Source: Streptomyces mutabilis (GTDB lineage: Bacteria > Actinomycetota > Actinomycetes > Streptomycetales > Streptomycetaceae). Taken from it: DNA of 64,000 nucleotides. Below the pieces are notes generated by a model, which searched no databases, had not been told where the DNA came from, and was given only the letters and a program-made list of their open reading frames with translations. Location: positions 124,001 to 188,000 of the forward strand of contig NZ_BMTT01000009.1 in assembly GCF_014649815.1 (NCBI RefSeq). Reading direction: 5' to 3'. Shown here in pieces: positions 8,657-15,810 of this stretch (within the stretch, counting starts at the first letter, position 1; every line of letters starts with the position of its first letter). The translations under genes were made by a program, and so were the position numbers.

Positions 8657-9484
8657 GTGACCCACGCACGACAGCACCGGATTCAGGTCGTCGCCCACCG
8701 TGGCGCCTCCGAGGACGCTCCCGAGCACACGCTGGCCGCGTACCGGAAGGCGATCGAGGACGGAGCGGACGCCCTCGAGTGCGATGTGCGCCTGACCGCG
8801 GACGGCCACCTGGTCTGCGTGCACGACTGGCGCGTCAACCGTACGTCCAACGGCCGCGGCGCGGTGTCGGCGCTGGAGCTCGCCGACCTGGCCGCCCTGG
8901 ACTTCGGTGCCCGCCGGACCCGGGAGTTCTGGCGGACGCGCGACGAGCAACCCGACTGGGAGCACCGGCCCGAGGACCGGGAGGAGACCTCCGTACTGAC
9001 CCTGGAGCGGCTGCTCCAGCTGGTATCCGACGCGGGGCGGCGGGTGGAGCTGGCGATCGAGACCAAGCACCCCACGCGCTGGGCGGGCCAGGTGGAGGAG
9101 CGGCTGCTGGTGCTACTGAAGCGGTTCGGACTCGACGCCCCCGCCTCGGCCGCCGACTCCCCGGTGCGCGTGATGAGCTTTTCGGCCCGCTCGCTGCTCC
9201 GGGTGCGGGCCGCGTCGCCGACCCTGCCGACGGTCTACCTGATGCAGTTCGTCTCGCCCCGGCTGCGCGACGGCCGACTGCCGGCCGGTGTCCGGATCGC
9301 GGGCCCCTCGATCCGGATCGTGCGCAACCACCCCGCCTACGTCGAGCGCCTGAAGCGAGCCGGCCACCAGGTGCACGTGTGGACGGTGAACGAGACCGAG
9401 GACGTCGACCTCTGCGCCGGCCTGGGAGTCGACGCCATCATCACCAACCGGCCGCGAGCGGTACTGGACCACCTCGGCCGCTGA
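8657..9484 (+). CDS. Glycerophosphodiester phosphodiesterase
   Basis: 275 aa GDPD-family TIM barrel that hydrolyses glycerophosphodiesters to glycerol-3-phosphate and an alcohol. Catalytic landmarks are VVAHRGAS near the N-terminus, the E-x-D metal ligands in ALECDVRLTADG, His in LVCVHDW, the ETKH motif near 135, and the closing VHVWTVNETEDVDL and GVDAIITNRP segments. There is no signal peptide, so it is probably cytoplasmic. The GTG at 8657 gives the usual short lead into the first barrel strand; an ATG at 8600 would add 19 unconserved residues. It is divergent from the HtrA-like gene. Confidence 0.92.
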   Translation: MTHARQHRIQVVAHRGASEDAPEHTLAAYRKAIEDGADALECDVRLTADGHLVCVHDWRVNRTSNGRGAVSALELADLAALDFGARRTREFWRTRDEQPDWEHRPEDREETSVLTLERLLQLVSDAGRRVELAIETKHPTRWAGQVEERLLVLLKRFGLDAPASAADSPVRVMSFSARSLLRVRAASPTLPTVYLMQFVSPRLRDGRLPAGVRIAGPSIRIVRNHPAYVERLKRAGHQVHVWTVNETEDVDLCAGLGVDAIITNRPRAVLDHLGR

Positions 9485-9699
9485 ATTCGTCCGGAGGCCT
9501 TGACCCGGCGGGCTGGTTGCCCCATTCTCCGGTCTCGGCCACACCGACGAAATCCAGCCACATGGCTACGGGGAGTGCTCCGGCGCGTTCGGTATGTGTT
9601 CGACCGTGTCGAATGCGTCACTGGACGGGGACGGGCCGGTTTCCGGTTCAGGCCAGAAGGGCATCCACACCGTGGCGTGGGGCGAAGGAGGTCTCGGGG

Positions 9700-10251
9700 G
9701 TGGCGTTGGTGGTGGCACAGGAGGTGCCCACGTCGTCGAGCATGGCCGTTCCCCATGGCCCTGCGGGCGTGGGGAAGGCACGGCGCCGGATGCGTGAGCA
9801 GTTGCGCGGCGGCGGTGTGGCGGAATCGGTCATCGACGATGCCGTACTGGTTCTTTCGGAGCTTTTGAGCAACGCGTGCAAGCACGGTCGTCCGCTGGGC
9901 GACGCGCTGGCCGGAGACGGAGACGTCCGCGCCGCGTGGCGGGTGGACGCGGCCGGGCGGCTCGTCGTGGAGGTCACGGACGGCGGCGGGCCGACCCGAC
10001 CTGCGCCGGCGACCCCCTCGGTCACCGCGCACGGCGGCCGCGGGCTGAACATCATCACCGCGCTCGCCGACGACTGGGGCGTACGGGACGACGCCCGCGG
10101 AGAGGTCACGGTCTGGGTCGTCGTCCACGACGACGTGCACGCCCCGGACGCCGGGCACCGTCGGGACGACTTCGCCACGCGGATCTCGGCACCGGCGGTG
10201 TCGGAGATCCCCGGGCTGGACTTCGCGGAGGCCTTCGACGACGTGGGGTGA
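9700..10251 (+). CDS. RsbW-like ATP-binding regulatory protein (HATPase_c)
   Basis: 183 aa, a GHKL-fold serine kinase/anti-sigma-type domain. It shows the N box LSELLSNACKHG, the G1 box VEVTDGGGP and the G2 box TAHGGRGLNIITALADDWG. A short variable tail of about 45 residues follows. Streptomycetes encode dozens of such orphan proteins, which act in partner-switching by binding sigma factors or anti-sigma antagonists. The GTG at 9700 is preceded by AGGAGGT 7 nt upstream. No antagonist or sigma gene is adjacent; a PP2C phosphatase and another RsbW-like gene lie within 8 kb. The partner is unknown. Confidence 0.88.
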   Translation: MALVVAQEVPTSSSMAVPHGPAGVGKARRRMREQLRGGGVAESVIDDAVLVLSELLSNACKHGRPLGDALAGDGDVRAAWRVDAAGRLVVEVTDGGGPTRPAPATPSVTAHGGRGLNIITALADDWGVRDDARGEVTVWVVVHDDVHAPDAGHRRDDFATRISAPAVSEIPGLDFAEAFDDVG

Positions 10252-10268
10252 CTCGGCGGCCCCGCTCA

Positions 10269-10417
10269 GTGCGTGGCGCGGGTCGTGCGTGGCGCGGGTC
10301 GTGCGTGGCACGGGCGACCCGACGGTCCCGCTCGGTCCGTGGCGCGGATCGTCCCGTCGGTCCGCGTCGTGCGTGGCGCGGGTCGACCGGCGGTCCGCGT
10401 CGTGCGTGGCGCGACGC
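10269..10417. repeat. 16-bp tandem repeat GTGCGTGGCGCGGGTC with dispersed copies
   Basis: Three head-to-tail copies at 10269-10284, 10285-10300 and 10301-10316 (the third degenerate), plus further copies at 10369-10384 and 10402-10417 spaced by 33 bp. They start 18 bp after the RsbW-like stop codon. No coding potential is evident. Confidence 0.75.
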
Positions 10418-10594
10418 GTCCCAGCCCGACCCGCGTGCCGGCGGGCGGAGGTCGCCCGACGTCCGCCGGGGTGAAGGGGGCGGGGTCGGCCCGCGTGCGG
10501 CGCGGCGACAGCGTCGGTCGACCCATGTGCCGTGTGGTCCCCGCCGATCCGACCGTAACCGCCGACCGACGGGAAGACGTCCCACCGGCGACCG

Positions 10595-10693
10595 TCGTCC
10601 ACAGGCGACCCGTCGTCCACAGACGGTCCGTCGTCCACAGACGGTCCGTCGTCCACAGACGGCCCGTTGTCCACAGACGGCCCGTTGTCCACA
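10595..10693 (+). repeat. Array of six DnaA boxes with exact 18-bp period
   Basis: TCGTCCACA at 10595, 10613, 10631 and 10649, then TTGTCCACA at 10667 and 10685. All fit the streptomycete DnaA-box consensus (T/C)(T/C)(G/A/C)TCCACA, and the last two equal the preferred box. All point the same way, and the unit flanks (ACGG-C/T-CCGT) are also conserved. The array ends about 29 bp before a TAGGCT -10 candidate of the DUF5926 gene. Confidence 0.8.
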
Positions 10694-10769
10694 GGGTCCC
10701 GTCGGCCGGAGTGGGAGCGGCTAGGCTCGCGCCCGTACGAGATTGAGCCGCAACCGGGAGACACCCACG

Positions 10770-11759
10770 ATGGCCAAGAAGCGACCCCAGACGAAGGCCA
10801 AGCGGCCGCAGTTCACCGATGGTGCCCGCGCCGCAGGCACTGACGGGAACGTCCCGGTGGTCGGCGCCCGCGAACCCTGCCCGTGCGGCAGCGGCCGCCG
10901 CTACAAGGCCTGTCACGGCCGTGCCGCCGCACAAGCCACGACCACACTGGTGCAGCGCCCGTTCGAGGGGCTGTCCGGCGAGTGCGACTGGGTGGCCCTG
11001 CGCGAGCTGGTTCCGGCGGCCACGGCCGAACTCACGCTGAAGGACGGCCTGCCCGAAGGCGTCCCGTCCGTCACACTGGCCACGGTGCTGCCGATGGCCT
11101 GGCCCGCCCTGCGCCGCGACGACGGCTCCGTCCTGCTCGGCCTGCAGAACGACACCGCCTCCGGTGACATCAGCCGCGACCTCGCCGACACCCTCCAGCG
11201 GGCGCTGAACGCCCAGCCGGGCACCCCGGTTCAGGGCCGCCGCGCGCCGGCCGACGGGCCCCGGCTGCAGGACCTGCTCGCTCCCGAGGGCGCGTTCCGG
11301 CCCGAGGTGCACGCGGGCTTCGAGTTCTGGGTCCCGGACCCGGAGAACGCCACTCCGGAGGTGACGGCGTCCCTGGAGCGGGCCAACGCCGCGGCGATCC
11401 CGACCGTCCGGCTCCAGGGCGTGGACTTCGCCTACTGGTGCGAGACGCCGGAGAAGAACCACCTGCGTTGGGTCATGCCGCACGAGGAGGAGCGGCTTCT
11501 GGACGCTCTGGCCCGGCTGCACGCGGCGGGCCGGTCGTCGCTCGGCGAGGGCACCCGCCTCGTCGGCTCCTTCCGGGCGCACGGGCTCACCGTGCCGGTG
11601 TGGGACCTGCCGAGCGAGATCACCGCGCAGGACGTCGAGAAGCCCGCGGCCGAGTTCGCCGAGCGTCTCGCCGAGGCCCTGGCGACGGACGCCCCGCTCA
11701 CCCCCGACGAGCGCCGGGCGCGCGGCGGCCTGACCAACCGGCAGGTCACCCTCAGCTGA
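10770..11759 (+). CDS. DUF5926 family protein with SEC-C zinc-binding motif
   Basis: 329 aa cytoplasmic protein. The basic N-terminus (MAKKRPQTKAKRPQF) is followed at about 38-50 by a SEC-C motif, REPCPCGSGRRYKACHG (C-x-C-x8-C-H), the zinc knuckle also found at the end of SecA. The remainder (about 60-329) is the DUF5926 domain, conserved in actinobacteria and without assigned activity; it includes FEFWVPDPEN and DFAYWCETPEKNHLRWV. The ATG at 10770 follows CGGGAG at good spacing. A DnaA-box array lies directly upstream, so DnaA could influence transcription. Downstream hairpins at 11875-11963 end transcription. Confidence 0.88.
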   Translation: MAKKRPQTKAKRPQFTDGARAAGTDGNVPVVGAREPCPCGSGRRYKACHGRAAAQATTTLVQRPFEGLSGECDWVALRELVPAATAELTLKDGLPEGVPSVTLATVLPMAWPALRRDDGSVLLGLQNDTASGDISRDLADTLQRALNAQPGTPVQGRRAPADGPRLQDLLAPEGAFRPEVHAGFEFWVPDPENATPEVTASLERANAAAIPTVRLQGVDFAYWCETPEKNHLRWVMPHEEERLLDALARLHAAGRSSLGEGTRLVGSFRAHGLTVPVWDLPSEITAQDVEKPAAEFAERLAEALATDAPLTPDERRARGGLTNRQVTLS

Positions 11760-11874
11760 TCCGCGCCGCGGAAGCGGGCACCGGCCGACCGACCGGTCAG
11801 CCGGGCCCCCGGTCGCACAGACGCGTGACCCCGGTCACAACCGCCAGCTCGGACACGCCAGTCGGTGACCGGAA

Positions 11875-11912
11875 AACAAGAGATCGAATTTGCTAACCGC
11901 CGATCTCTTGTT
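11875..11912 (-). terminator. Hairpin with 12-bp perfect stem, terminator for leftward transcripts
   Basis: Arms AACAAGAGATCG and CGATCTCTTGTT around a 14-nt loop. Read leftward it is followed by TTTCC, so it suits transcripts from the membrane-protein gene ending at 12125. Its A/T content is unusually high for this chromosome. Confidence 0.6.
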
Positions 11913-11925
11913 ACCGTTCGAGTAG

Positions 11926-11963
11926 CCCGGTTGCTGGTGCATCCCCCGTCGCCAGCAACCGGG
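11926..11963 (+). terminator. Hairpin with 12-bp perfect stem, terminator for rightward transcripts
   Basis: Arms CCCGGTTGCTGG and CCAGCAACCGGG around a 14-nt loop, followed by TCTTTCC. Suits termination of the DUF5926 transcript. It forms a pair with the hairpin 13 bp to its left. Confidence 0.65.
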
Positions 11964-12124
11964 TCTTTCCATGCGCCCGGCCGCACACGCACCGCGACCG
12001 CCCGTCAACTCCCCGTTTGCGCCGTCGAGTTGCCCGCCCTGCTGCCACCGCGACCGCCACCGACGGCCTCGCTGCTCGCGTCGCTCCCCTCGCCACCGGC
12101 ACCGCCACCGCGCTCGCCACCGCC

Positions 12125-12865
12125 CTACGCACCGCCGCCGCTTTCGGCACCTCCGTCGCCACGGTTGCTCCCGGCGCGCAGCAGCAGCGGCCCGTACCCG
12201 GCCCTGCCCGCGAACTCCACGACCGCGGTGTAGGCCGCCGGCCCGCCGCGCACCGGCTCCCTCGGCGTCTCGCAGCTTCCCGGTGCGTCCTCGGCGCCGA
12301 TCGCGCAGCGCATCCGCACGCTGCGCCCCTCGGGCCCCAGGAGGCTCAGTACGGCGTCCAGCGGATCACCGGTCGCGTTGCGGTAGTAGGTCCGCGCCCA
12401 GGTTTCCGTGCCGGCCCCGGTGGCCTGGGCGAGGACGCAGGTCTGGGCCTCGATGCCCTCAGGAGAGGTGAGTTGGGGACCGCAGCGCACGGCGGTGGCC
12501 GGTCCGGCCGGCAGCGGGGAGCGGGCGGCAGCCCCGGACCATGCCCGACCGGCGCCTCCCGCCGCTCCGGGCGCCTTGCCGTCATCACCCCGGGAGAGGA
12601 GGGTCGCGGCCACGGTCGTCTCCTCCCCGTCACCCGAGGGCCCCGCGGACGCCACGGCGAACGGCAGCACGACCGCGCACACCACGAGACCGACGAGGCC
12701 GTACAGCCGTACCCACCGGCGGTCCGGCCCGCCCCGGCGCGGCCACACGCGGTGCCGGCCGGCCGCACGGCGCTGCCCGGCGACGCGGTGGTGCCGGGCG
12801 ACGCGGTGGTGCCGGGCGACGCGGTGGTGCCGGGCGACGCGGTGCTCCCCTGCATGAAGCGGCAT
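12125..12865 (-). CDS. Membrane-anchored exported protein with repeated His/Arg N-terminus
   Basis: 246 aa. Residues 8-30 are a repeat of the six-residue unit HHRVAR encoded by an 18-bp tandem repeat. One TM helix (VRLYGLVGLVVCAVVLPFAV, about 52-71) then anchors an extracytoplasmic domain with three Cys (AVRCGPQL, AQTCVLAQ, MRCAIG) plus a fourth in PGSCETPR. Type II orientation is likely, given the basic N-terminus. No family recognised. The frame stays open past the TAG stop for 39 Gly-rich codons to a TGA at 12005, so the natural C-terminus may be longer in relatives. TATCGT 6 nt before the ATG suggests a leaderless start. Confidence 0.7.
   Translation of the reverse strand: MPLHAGEHRVARHHRVARHHRVARHHRVAGQRRAAGRHRVWPRRGGPDRRWVRLYGLVGLVVCAVVLPFAVASAGPSGDGEETTVAATLLSRGDDGKAPGAAGGAGRAWSGAAARSPLPAGPATAVRCGPQLTSPEGIEAQTCVLAQATGAGTETWARTYYRNATGDPLDAVLSLLGPEGRSVRMRCAIGAEDAPGSCETPREPVRGGPAAYTAVVEFAGRAGYGPLLLRAGSNRGDGGAESGGGA
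12773..12844. repeat. 18-bp tandem repeat, four copies, inside a coding sequence
   Basis: Copies at 12773, 12791, 12809 and 12827; the last three are identical (GTGCCGGGCGACGCGGTG on the plus strand) and the first differs at three bases. The unit length is a multiple of three, so copy-number change keeps the membrane-protein gene in frame. Confidence 0.9.
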
Positions 12866-12920
12866 GGGCGGACGATAACGACGGCGGACGGGCGCGCACT
12901 TTCGCGCGCGCCGGACGCCC

Positions 12921-13586
12921 CTACAACTCGGGCGCGCTCACACCCGTACGAGTGAGGGCGTCGACCACCGCGTCCACCACGGCCTCCACGTCGGGCACCC
13001 AGGGCGAGGCGGAGCCCGGCAGCGGCGCCCGCTCCCAGCGCAGTGTGCCCCGGCCGGTCTCCGACGGGGGCAGCGCGATGTAGCCGCCCTCACCGTGGAA
13101 CCGCAGGGAGCCGGGCACGAAGTCCTTGGCGAACAGCAGCTCGCCCAGTTGCTCCATGGAGTACGGCCGGACCAGCAGCGACCAGCGGGTGGGCGAGGCG
13201 ACGACCGGGCCGAGCCGCATACCCGCGCGGTCGAGCGCGGCGAGCGCGCGGGCGGCCGGCAGGGCGGGCAGGGAGACGGCGCACGGGGCGCTGCCCCCGG
13301 TGGCCAGGACGATCGGCGCGGTGGGCCGGTTGGTCCACCACCAGCGCACCATGCGCGCGTCGGTGGTGGCCGCGAGGAGGCCGGGATCGAAGGGATGCGC
13401 GCCCGGCACCGTGCACTCGGGGTCGGGACAGCCGCAGCGCGACCGCGCCCGCGGGTCCGCCGCCACGCCCGGGAGTACGGGCCACTGCCATTGCGTCGCG
13501 TAGGTCAGGGCCGCGCCGATGAGCTCAGGCCGTCCGTCGTCGTGCTGGGACAAGAGCCTGCGTCGCCTTCCGAGGATCTCGCGCAT
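12921..13586 (-). CDS. Degenerate Prim-Pol-like protein
   Basis: 221 aa, related in architecture to bifunctional DNA primase/polymerases. A basic start (MREILGRRRRLLSQ) leads to an entry segment TYATQWQWPVLPGV and a Cys cluster RCGCPDPECTVPGAHP (about 50-65) like that of active Prim-Pols. After PTAPIVLATGG the place of the catalytic DxD holds VSLPALP, and the His motif region reads SPTRWSLLV. The catalytic residues are thus missing and it is unlikely to make DNA. The ending FHGEGGYIALPPSE still resembles the third motif. Homologues of this size are frequent in streptomycetes; the function is unknown. The start ATG has AAAGGAA about 10 nt upstream. Confidence 0.75.
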   Translation of the reverse strand: MREILGRRRRLLSQHDDGRPELIGAALTYATQWQWPVLPGVAADPRARSRCGCPDPECTVPGAHPFDPGLLAATTDARMVRWWWTNRPTAPIVLATGGSAPCAVSLPALPAARALAALDRAGMRLGPVVASPTRWSLLVRPYSMEQLGELLFAKDFVPGSLRFHGEGGYIALPPSETGRGTLRWERAPLPGSASPWVPDVEAVVDAVVDALTRTGVSAPEL

Positions 13587-14115
13587 GAGCGCTCGTTCCT
13601 TTCCGTTGCACGCCTGGCAACACCGTGGTCACATCACCATGTGTCGATCTCTTCGCTGTGCGTAGCTGGTGGCGCATCACACCTCTGCCGAGGGCCCTTC
13701 CGCCGACGACGTCCCCGCCGAGGGCAAGGAGAAGCCCTGTGGGCCGATCTCTGACTGCGTCCGGGACGGTTCGTCCGCACTGCGTCCATCAAAAGCATGG
13801 GCGTGGCGCGGGGGTGGCGAAGTCTGGCGTTTTGCCGTCGCGCGTATTTCTCTCCGCCTCCGCCACGGGAGGATGGGGCACGGTCGTCGGTGGATAGGAC
13901 GCCCGGGTCCGCCGCCAGGTTCCGGGTGGTCCCCAACCGCCCCTGGCCTTCTCCGAGTACGTACCCATCACGACCGCTGTGACGCTCCGTAAAGCACCCC
14001 CAGTCGACCGCAACAAGGCGTCCTCCGGGGCAGTTTCAAGCCAATTTGGATTTTCCGCAAGAGGTCTGCAAGAAGACACTCGCGCCCTACGGACACCAGG
14101 AATCCCAGCAGGACA
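13587..14115. other. Long divergent intergenic region before the PP2C gene
   Basis: About 530 bp. It must contain promoters for the degenerate Prim-Pol gene (leftward) and the PP2C gene (rightward). A GTG-started frame at 13669-13992 (107 codons) has G/C-rich wobble positions for its first 30 codons only, lacks a good RBS and matches no family I know, so I do not call it a gene. No repeat or terminator seen. Confidence 0.4.
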
Positions 14116-14232
14116 ATGCTGGACATCTCCTTACGAGTGCGTGTACATGTGGAGACACTGCTGGCGGCGCAGAATGACATGGGGGTTTGCGATGCTTTTG
14201 AGCAGTAGGCGCCGGTCGGAAGGCCGGACGCC
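14116..14232 (+). other. In-frame 5' extension of the PP2C gene, interrupted by TAG
   Basis: ATG at 14116 (CAGGA just upstream) opens 30 codons, MLDISLRVRVHVETLLAAQN and on to VCDAFEQ, then TAG at 14206-14208. The same frame continues as APVGRPDA into the ATG at 14233, exactly 39 codons downstream of the first ATG. Codon 6 is TTA (14131-14133). From memory, related phosphatases begin with this extension and have Tyr at the TAG position. It may be a nonsense mutation, a 30-aa upstream ORF, or a sequencing error. Confidence 0.6.
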
Positions 14233-15678
14233 ATGAACGCCCCGCACCCTGCGAAAGTGGCCGGAATCGATTCAACGGTTCCGGCCCCCGCACACACTGT
14301 CCTGTCCGCCTCACCGGGCACCACTCCGGCCACGCCGCAGGACGACGTCACGGACACCGCAGACGTCACACAGGTCCCGGACACCCCCTGCGCCCCCAGC
14401 GCCCTGCTCCAGGACCGGCTAGCCGGTTGGGTCTCGGACCTCACCACCCTGCACGAACTCGCCGAGCGCCTGGCCCGTACGGACTCCCTGGCCGATGGCC
14501 TTCAGGAACTGCTGCGCGCCGGAGCCGCCCTGGTGGGCGCCCGGCGCGGTCTCGTCACCCTGGAACCGGCCGACGGTCTGGGCCCCGACACCACCATCGG
14601 CCTCGGGTTCGCCCGCGCCGACCTCGGCCACATCGAGACCGTGCCCAGAAGTGCCTTGGGCCACGGGCGGATTCTGGACGGGCTGCCGGTCGGCGAGGAC
14701 GGACTCGCCGAGCCCGACCTGTTCGCCGGAACGGGACTCGACCCCCGACACCGCGAGGTCGCCGCCCGCCTCGGTTACGCCGCCAGCTACGCGCTCCCGC
14801 TGACCGCCGAGCGCGCCGAAGGCACCGCGCGCCTGGGAGCCGCCGTCTGGCTCTACGACGAACCCGCCGAGCCGGACGAACGCCGGCGCCACCTCGCGGG
14901 CCTCTACACCCGGCACGCCGTACCGCACCTGGCCCGGCTGCTGGAAGTCGAGCGCACCCGCGCGTCCATGGCGACCCTGGCCGAGGAACTACTGCCCTCC
15001 CGGCTGCCGAGGGTGCCCGGCGTCCAGCTCGCCGTCCGGCACCGCACCGGTCCGCGCGGCGGCGGCGACTGGTACGACGCCCTGCCGCTGCCGGACGCCG
15101 CGCTCGGTCTCGCCGTCGGGTCCGTCACCGGGTCCGGCCCCGGCGCTGTCGCCGCGATGGGACGGCTGCGCGCCTCCCTGCGGGCGTACGCCGTGATGGA
15201 GGGCGAGGACCCGGTCGCGGTCCTGTCCGACCTCGAACTGCTGCTGCGGCTCACCGAGCCCGCCCGCTCGGCCACCGCCCTGTTCGGCTACTGCGAGCCC
15301 GCGCTGCGCCGGATCACGCTGGCCGGTGCCGGACACAGCCCGCCGCTGCTGATCGGAGAGCGGCGTACCGCGTTCGTGGAGACCTCCGTCTCCGCGCCAC
15401 TGGGCATGCTCGCCTGCTGGGAGGCACCGAGCGCGGAGGTGCAGGCCGAACCGGGAGAGACGGTTCTGCTGTACACCGACGGGCTGCTGCACCGCACCGG
15501 CGACCCGGCCGACCGTGCCTTCGCCCGGCTGCACGCGGCGGCGGCCGGCGTTCCGCGATCCGCGCGCCAGGATCCGGACGCCGTCGCCGAGCACGTCCTG
15601 CGCACCGTGCTGCCGGACGGGAGGGCCGAGGCGGACTCGACGGAGGACGTGGCCCTGCTGGCGATTCGGTTCGATTAA
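14233..15678 (+). CDS. GAF-domain PP2C (SpoIIE-type) serine phosphatase
   Basis: 481 aa from the internal ATG. A Pro/Thr-rich lead (1-55) is followed by a GAF-like sensor (about 65-230, starting at LTTLHELAERLARTDSLADGLQELL) and a SpoIIE/PP2C-type phosphatase domain (about 240-480). Metal-binding elements are GGDWYD, the loop VGSVTGSGPGAVAAMGRLR and LLYTDGLLHRTGDP. Such enzymes dephosphorylate anti-sigma antagonists in partner-switching. The residue after VGSVTG is S rather than the usual H/D-rich metal loop (VGDVxGHG), so activity may be altered. The true start may be at 14116, separated by an in-frame TAG. Two RsbW-like kinase genes lie within 5 kb on either side. Confidence 0.88.
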   Translation: MNAPHPAKVAGIDSTVPAPAHTVLSASPGTTPATPQDDVTDTADVTQVPDTPCAPSALLQDRLAGWVSDLTTLHELAERLARTDSLADGLQELLRAGAALVGARRGLVTLEPADGLGPDTTIGLGFARADLGHIETVPRSALGHGRILDGLPVGEDGLAEPDLFAGTGLDPRHREVAARLGYAASYALPLTAERAEGTARLGAAVWLYDEPAEPDERRRHLAGLYTRHAVPHLARLLEVERTRASMATLAEELLPSRLPRVPGVQLAVRHRTGPRGGGDWYDALPLPDAALGLAVGSVTGSGPGAVAAMGRLRASLRAYAVMEGEDPVAVLSDLELLLRLTEPARSATALFGYCEPALRRITLAGAGHSPPLLIGERRTAFVETSVSAPLGMLACWEAPSAEVQAEPGETVLLYTDGLLHRTGDPADRAFARLHAAAAGVPRSARQDPDAVAEHVLRTVLPDGRAEADSTEDVALLAIRFD

Positions 15679-15810
15679 CGGACGCCTGCACCGGGCTCAC
15701 CACGGATAACGGACGGTAGTGCCTCCCTGTAACAGGCCCTTCGCCCCTGGGCCCCCTTCCGTACGACCGTACGATGGAGGTGGTCCAGTGCCGTATCTAG
15801 GAGGATGACC

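Noticed and set aside
9594-9797. 67-codon Gly-rich ORF before the RsbW-like gene
   Set aside because: Overlaps the RBS and first codons of the RsbW-like gene in another frame; composition is a frame artefact.
10595-10693. CRISPR array
   Set aside because: Repeat units are 18 bp with no unique 30-40 bp spacers and no cas genes; they are DnaA boxes.
12005-14232. Genetic code change with TAG read as sense
   Set aside because: TAG is used as an ordinary stop by other genes here (for example at 37423, 48130 and 50488), so the two in-frame TAGs are local events.
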